Below, piece after piece: positions 6,952 through 9,752 of a DNA stretch of 9,752 bases. Both the position numbers and the translations under genes were made by a program. The notes under the pieces were generated by a model. The model did no database searches and was not told where the DNA came from. It worked only from the letters and a program-made list of their open reading frames with translations. The stretch lies in assembly GCA_011526395.1 (NCBI GenBank), contig WTHW01000096.1, forward strand, positions 1 through 9,752, in the 5' to 3' direction. The DNA is from Alphaproteobacteria bacterium. GTDB taxonomy: Bacteria; Pseudomonadota; Alphaproteobacteria; Puniceispirillales; Puniceispirillaceae. The stretch's first letter is position 1. Every line of letters begins with the position of its first letter.

Positions 6952-7944
6952 TTAGCCCTTTGCGGGGCCAAAATTATCATCATAAAACCGAAGCCAGTTA
7001 CCACCCATCACAGCGGCAATGTCATCATCACTGAACCCATATGAAGATAGGCCGCTTGCGATATTTGGAAAGTCCTTGATGGTCTCGAACCAGTCTGGCT
7101 GTGGCGGAAATCCCGCATTATCAGCTGAGCCTTCGCCATAATCCATTGTCTTTGACCAGCGACCATTACGCATCCATTCAACAACGCTGTCTGGCTGTCC
7201 TTGACATAAATCAGAGCCAATACCGAGTGAGGAAATGCCATAAGCATCTGCGGCGCGGGCAATCATCTCGCAAAAATCATTTAATGAGCAATCTGTTGCA
7301 CCTTTGAGATGGTGGGGGTAAATCGAAAAGCCAATCATGCCGCCAGCATCGGTGAGCGCCTTTATCACCTCATGTGTTTTGTTACGACGTGCTGGGTGCC
7401 ACCAATGCGGATTCGCATGGGTGATCGCAATCGGACGTGATGAGATATCAATCGCCTCTAGCGTGGAGCGATCAGCAGAGTGGGACATATCCACTACAAG
7501 ACCCACGCGGTTCATCTCGGCAATGGCTTGCTTGCCAAAGCGGGTGATGCCGGGATCTTCATCTTCATAACAGCCAGTCGCAAGCAGGGATTGGTTATTA
7601 TAGGATAATTGCATGAAACGTGCGCCAAGCTGGTGGCAGATTTCAATCAGGCCGATATCATCTTCGATAGGGGCGCAATTTTGGAAGCCGAAAATAATCG
7701 CTGTTTTATCAGTGGCATGAGCGGTGCGCACATCATCACCGGTCAGGCCGCGCATCAGCCTGTTTGGATAGGCTTCGAACCATTTATTCCAGCGCGAAAA
7801 ATTCGCCACTGTCTCGCGAAATGTCTCATGATAACAGATGGTCACATGAACAGCTGATAGCTGGCCGTCCTTCATCTCTTGGAAATGGGATGGCTGCCAA
7901 TTCACATATTGCAAATTATCAATATAAAGCGGCTTTGTTGTCAT
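6952..7944 (-). CDS. Atypical M19 (renal dipeptidase-like) protein lacking most canonical metal ligands
   Basis: This 330-residue cytosolic protein belongs to the membrane/renal dipeptidase family M19, whose classical members are binuclear zinc dipeptidases acting on dipeptides, often with a D-residue. Family landmarks are LGARFMQLSYNNQS (107-120), GLVVDMSHSADRST (148-161, H155), PIAITHANPH (171-180, H176), HPARRN (183-188), LGIGSDLCQG (240-249) and the C-terminal GGNWLRFYD. The usual N-terminal HxD zinc pair (in DGHND) is absent; the equivalent stretch reads YIDNLQYVNW (7-16). The bridging glutamate (GxEGG in classical members) is replaced by Q88 in FGFQNC. Only two of the five usual ligands therefore remain. 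It may bind one metal or catalyse a different reaction. It is the first gene of the operon; the ATG at 7944-7942 has no clear ribosome-binding site. Family is firm; dipeptidase activity is doubtful. Confidence 0.88.
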   Translation of the reverse strand: MTTKPLYIDNLQYVNWQPSHFQEMKDGQLSAVHVTICYHETFRETVANFSRWNKWFEAYPNRLMRGLTGDDVRTAHATDKTAIIFGFQNCAPIEDDIGLIEICHQLGARFMQLSYNNQSLLATGCYEDEDPGITRFGKQAIAEMNRVGLVVDMSHSADRSTLEAIDISSRPIAITHANPHWWHPARRNKTHEVIKALTDAGGMIGFSIYPHHLKGATDCSLNDFCEMIARAADAYGISSLGIGSDLCQGQPDSVVEWMRNGRWSKTMDYGEGSADNAGFPPQPDWFETIKDFPNIASGLSSYGFSDDDIAAVMGGNWLRFYDDNFGPAKG

Positions 7945-8127
7945 AGGACATCACTCAATAACTAGATTATCACTGCGCCTAGTGTGCGATGGGTTTTTGT
8001 CCGCATGCAAGCTCAAATGCGACAGCTTTGCCAATTATTCCACATCATGCTTGCCAGCGATGGATAAAGGCGGCAGTAATGAGGCATTGTTTTTTTGCAT
8101 CACATCAGTTTGAGGGATGATACCATC
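7945..8127. promoter_or_regulatory. Divergent intergenic region between the M19 operon and the CMD gene
   Basis: These 183 bases separate two genes read in opposite directions and must hold both promoters. For the operon, the minus-strand hexamer GATAAT (complement of 7966-7971) is a plausible -10 box, with no good -35 and a leader of only about 16 nt. For the CMD gene, TTGCCA (8051-8056) and AGTAAT (8075-8080), 18 nt apart, form a weak candidate promoter. I see short scattered dyads (for example CGCAT...ATGCG at 8002-8021) but no convincing operator, riboswitch or RNA gene. Confidence 0.3.
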
Positions 8128-8514
8128 ATGGATAAGAAACTTTTTGAGCTTGGATTAACAAAGCGCAAAGCGACTTTGGGCGCAGAATATGTAGAAAAAA
8201 ATCTAGCGGCTGCAGATGATTTCACAAGACCTTTCCAAGAAGCGATGACAGCTTGGTGCTGGGGCTTTGGGTGGGGTGATGAGACGATTGATCCCAAAAC
8301 ACGCTCTATGATGAATTTGGCTATGATCGGCGCGCTTGGCAAAATGCATGAATTTGAAGTGCATTGTAATGGCGCTGTCACAAATGGTGTCAGTGTTGAG
8401 GAAATCAGAGCGATTATCCATGTGATTGGCATTTATTGCGGTGTGCCACAATCATTGGAATGCTTCCGTGCGGCGCGCAAAGTGCTGAATGAGCGCGGCT
8501 TGCTAGACGGCTAG
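8128..8514 (+). CDS. Carboxymuconolactone decarboxylase (CMD) family protein
   Basis: This 128-residue all-helical protein belongs to the CMD family, typified by PcaC (4-carboxymuconolactone decarboxylase, beta-ketoadipate pathway); other members are AhpD-like peroxidase partners. Segments typical of the family are DPKTRSMMNLAMIGALGKMHEFEVH (55-79), visible as DPKTRSMMNLAMIGALG then KMHEFEVH, followed by NGVSVEEIRAIIHVIGIYCG (86-105) and a C-terminal ECFRAARKVL. No CxxC pair is present, so an AhpD-type thiol peroxidase role is unlikely. The PcaC-like layout is clear, but many homologues decarboxylate or bind other lactones. I chose the ATG at 8128 with GAGGG 11 nt upstream; a TTG 33 nt further upstream would add residues not typical of the family. 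It is the only plus-strand gene, and its TAG overlaps the stop of the convergent amidohydrolase gene. Confidence 0.9.
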   Translation: MDKKLFELGLTKRKATLGAEYVEKNLAAADDFTRPFQEAMTAWCWGFGWGDETIDPKTRSMMNLAMIGALGKMHEFEVHCNGAVTNGVSVEEIRAIIHVIGIYCGVPQSLECFRAARKVLNERGLLDG

Positions 8515-9377
8515 AAGCGGTAGAAATCTGCGGCTGTTTTATGGAAAATTTGATCCCATGAGGCTTGTGGGATCAAATGCTCGTACGCTTCAATCAATGT
8601 CTTGTAATCTGAGGTCAGAGAACAGACAGGGAAGTTTGAGCCAAACATCACACGGCTTGCCCCAAATTGATCCATCACAGATTTGGTGATCGGGGCAAAA
8701 TCATCTTTTTGCCAGCCATGCGCAAACATGCCTAGACCTGATAATTTGGCACTCACCTGTGGCAGGGCTGATAGATGGGCAAGCTCACCTGCCCAATAAG
8801 AGAGGCCCTCATCGCTTCGATCATATGGTGACCCTGCATGGCATAGGGCGACTTTCAGGTCTGGGACTTTTGATAAAATCTCTGCCATAGGTGCCATCAG
8901 TTCTGGCAATAATTGCAAATCAAAGCTAAGCCCCTTTTCAGCAAGCCTTTCAAGGCCGGCAAGGAAGGCAGGAGATGTGATAAGATCGCGTGTGCCAGTA
9001 AGGGCATCTTCGCCGGGCGCGCGGCCAATAATCTGGCGCACCCCCACAACAGATGGCAAGGCGCATAATCTGTCCAAATCATCAGCAAGGCTAGGCGCTG
9101 TTAAGTCACAAAAGGCAACTTGGCGCATTTGCCATGATGATTGGGCGGCAATGTTATCAACCCATGTGGCTTCGGCAAGAGGGTCTGCGGCGCCCACTTG
9201 GATATGCACAGAGCCTTCAAAACCATGTGCGGTTGCATCTGCGGTGAATTCTGGCAGTAGATAATCACGTGCAATCGGCGCAGGGTCACCAAAAAACCGC
9301 ACTTCGCCTTTGGCCATAAGCCATGGGTAATGAACAGCTGATAGATCCCATAGATGGTGATGTGCATCAATCCTCAT
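8511..9377 (-). CDS. COG3618-type amidohydrolase (lactonase-like) with Asn in the catalytic Asp position
   Basis: This 288-residue cytosolic TIM-barrel protein belongs to the Amidohydro_2 family (COG3618), which includes 2-pyrone-4,6-dicarboxylate lactonase (LigI) and sugar-lactone hydrolases. Landmarks are DAHHHLWDL at residues 4-12 (H6 and H8 in the usual metal or substrate position), VGVRQIIG (111-118), LCHAGSP (178-184, H180), KLSGLGM (211-217) and MFGSNFPV (244-251). In LigI-like members the last motif is GSDxP and its aspartate acts as the general base; here it is N248. The ATG at 9377-9375 begins directly at the conserved N-terminal strand. The gene starts 6 nt after the stop of the SnoaL-like gene, so the two are almost certainly cotranscribed. 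Hydrolysis of a lactone or related cyclic ester is the family expectation; the substrate is unknown, and the substitution weakens the activity prediction. Confidence 0.88.
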   Translation of the reverse strand: MRIDAHHHLWDLSAVHYPWLMAKGEVRFFGDPAPIARDYLLPEFTADATAHGFEGSVHIQVGAADPLAEATWVDNIAAQSSWQMRQVAFCDLTAPSLADDLDRLCALPSVVGVRQIIGRAPGEDALTGTRDLITSPAFLAGLERLAEKGLSFDLQLLPELMAPMAEILSKVPDLKVALCHAGSPYDRSDEGLSYWAGELAHLSALPQVSAKLSGLGMFAHGWQKDDFAPITKSVMDQFGASRVMFGSNFPVCSLTSDYKTLIEAYEHLIPQASWDQIFHKTAADFYRF

Positions 9378-9383
9378 AACAGG

Positions 9384-9752
9384 TTAGTCCATATCCTGAT
9401 GCGCTTTGAAGATATCAAATCCCATCTGCTCAAAGAGCTGGCCATAATCAAGAAGCACCCAATTTTCCATAATCTTGCCATCTGCAACGCGATAGAAATC
9501 CATCACACGCAATGTCATCGCCTTGTTGGTTGCAGCAATGCCAAGATAATCACCTTTATGAGTCATAGTCATTGATGGCCAGCCTGAGACAGCGGCATAA
9601 TTGCCCTCGCCAATGCGGCAATAATGATTGCCACCTTTTCTGTCAGGGAAAGCCATCAGGAATGATTCACGGTGATCTTTAACAAACCCATCCCAGCGGT
9701 AATTTGAGCCAATGCCGCAAGGGCCATACCACAACATATCATCATGCCAATA
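9384..9752 (-). CDS. SnoaL/NTF2-like protein, N-terminal part cut by window edge
   Basis: The visible 122 residues end a protein that continues past the right edge. The fold family is NTF2-like (SnoaL polyketide cyclase type): a small cone-shaped alpha+beta domain used as a cyclase, isomerase, hydrolase or non-catalytic binding domain. Typical features are the opening YWHDDMLWYGPCGIG, MTMTHKGDYLGI in the middle, and the strand pair LRVMDFYRVADGKIMENWVLLD (visible as LRVMDFYRVADG and KIMENWVLLD) followed by QMGFD. Histidine and aspartate positions usual for SnoaL-like pockets are present. The first ATG inside the window (9737) is probably not the start, because the frame continues open to the edge with family-like sequence. 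It is the upstream partner of the amidohydrolase gene, 6 nt away, so the two likely share a pathway. Reaction and substrate cannot be named. Confidence 0.82.
   Translation of the reverse strand, partial: YWHDDMLWYGPCGIGSNYRWDGFVKDHRESFLMAFPDRKGGNHYCRIGEGNYAAVSGWPSMTMTHKGDYLGIAATNKAMTLRVMDFYRVADGKIMENWVLLDYGQLFEQMGFDIFKAHQDMD

Noticed and set aside
8002..8054. Short dyads (CGCAT...ATGCG and GCAAGC...GCTTGC) in the divergent intergenic region, considered as operators.
   Set aside because: Arms of only 5-6 bp with unequal spacing; expected by chance in this much sequence.
8095..8127. Alternative TTG start for the CMD-family protein.
   Set aside because: The ATG at 8128 gives the usual family length and has a GAGGG upstream; the extension is short and unlike family N-termini.

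Overview
The window reads as ordinary chromosomal DNA from a marine-type alphaproteobacterium. By eye the GC content is just under 50%, genes are closely packed, and the encoded families are common in SAR116/Roseobacter-like genomes. This lineage guess comes from remembered protein similarity, not from a search. I see no rRNA, tRNA, CRISPR array, insertion sequence or phage gene. Nine of the ten genes lie on the minus strand. Only the small carboxymuconolactone-decarboxylase-family gene is on the plus strand.

Layout from left to right. Positions 1-797 (minus) hold a glutathionyl-hydroquinone reductase (YqjG/xi-class GST) whose C-terminal end is cut by the window edge. Its upstream gap carries overlapping inverted repeats that could be an operator. 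Positions 918-3423 (minus) hold an SF2 DEAH-type helicase with a four-cysteine segment and an unassigned C-terminal region, followed 28 nt later by ribulose-phosphate 3-epimerase (rpe). Positions 3518-3556 hold a strong intrinsic terminator.

Positions 3583-7944 (minus) hold a four-gene operon with gaps of 25-33 nt. In transcription order it encodes an atypical M19 (renal-dipeptidase-like) protein, a 563-residue protein of unknown function, a DUF3726-like protein, and an Ldh-family oxidoreductase that resembles Delta1-piperideine-2-carboxylate/Delta1-pyrroline-2-carboxylate reductase (DpkA). The terminator at 3518-3556 closes this operon. It is the most interesting part of the window. It looks like a dedicated metabolic module that ends in reduction of a cyclic imino acid to an L-proline- or L-pipecolate-type product. 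Two of its members have no known function, and a third has lost most canonical metal ligands of its family.

Positions 8128-8514 (plus) hold the CMD-family protein, divergent from the operon. Its stop codon overlaps, inside a palindromic CTAG, the stop codon of a convergent COG3618-type amidohydrolase/lactonase (8511-9377, minus). That gene is closely coupled (6 nt) to a SnoaL/NTF2-like protein whose N-terminal part lies beyond the right edge. This second cluster suggests hydrolytic or ring-opening catabolism of small organic acids, but no substrate can be named from the sequence.
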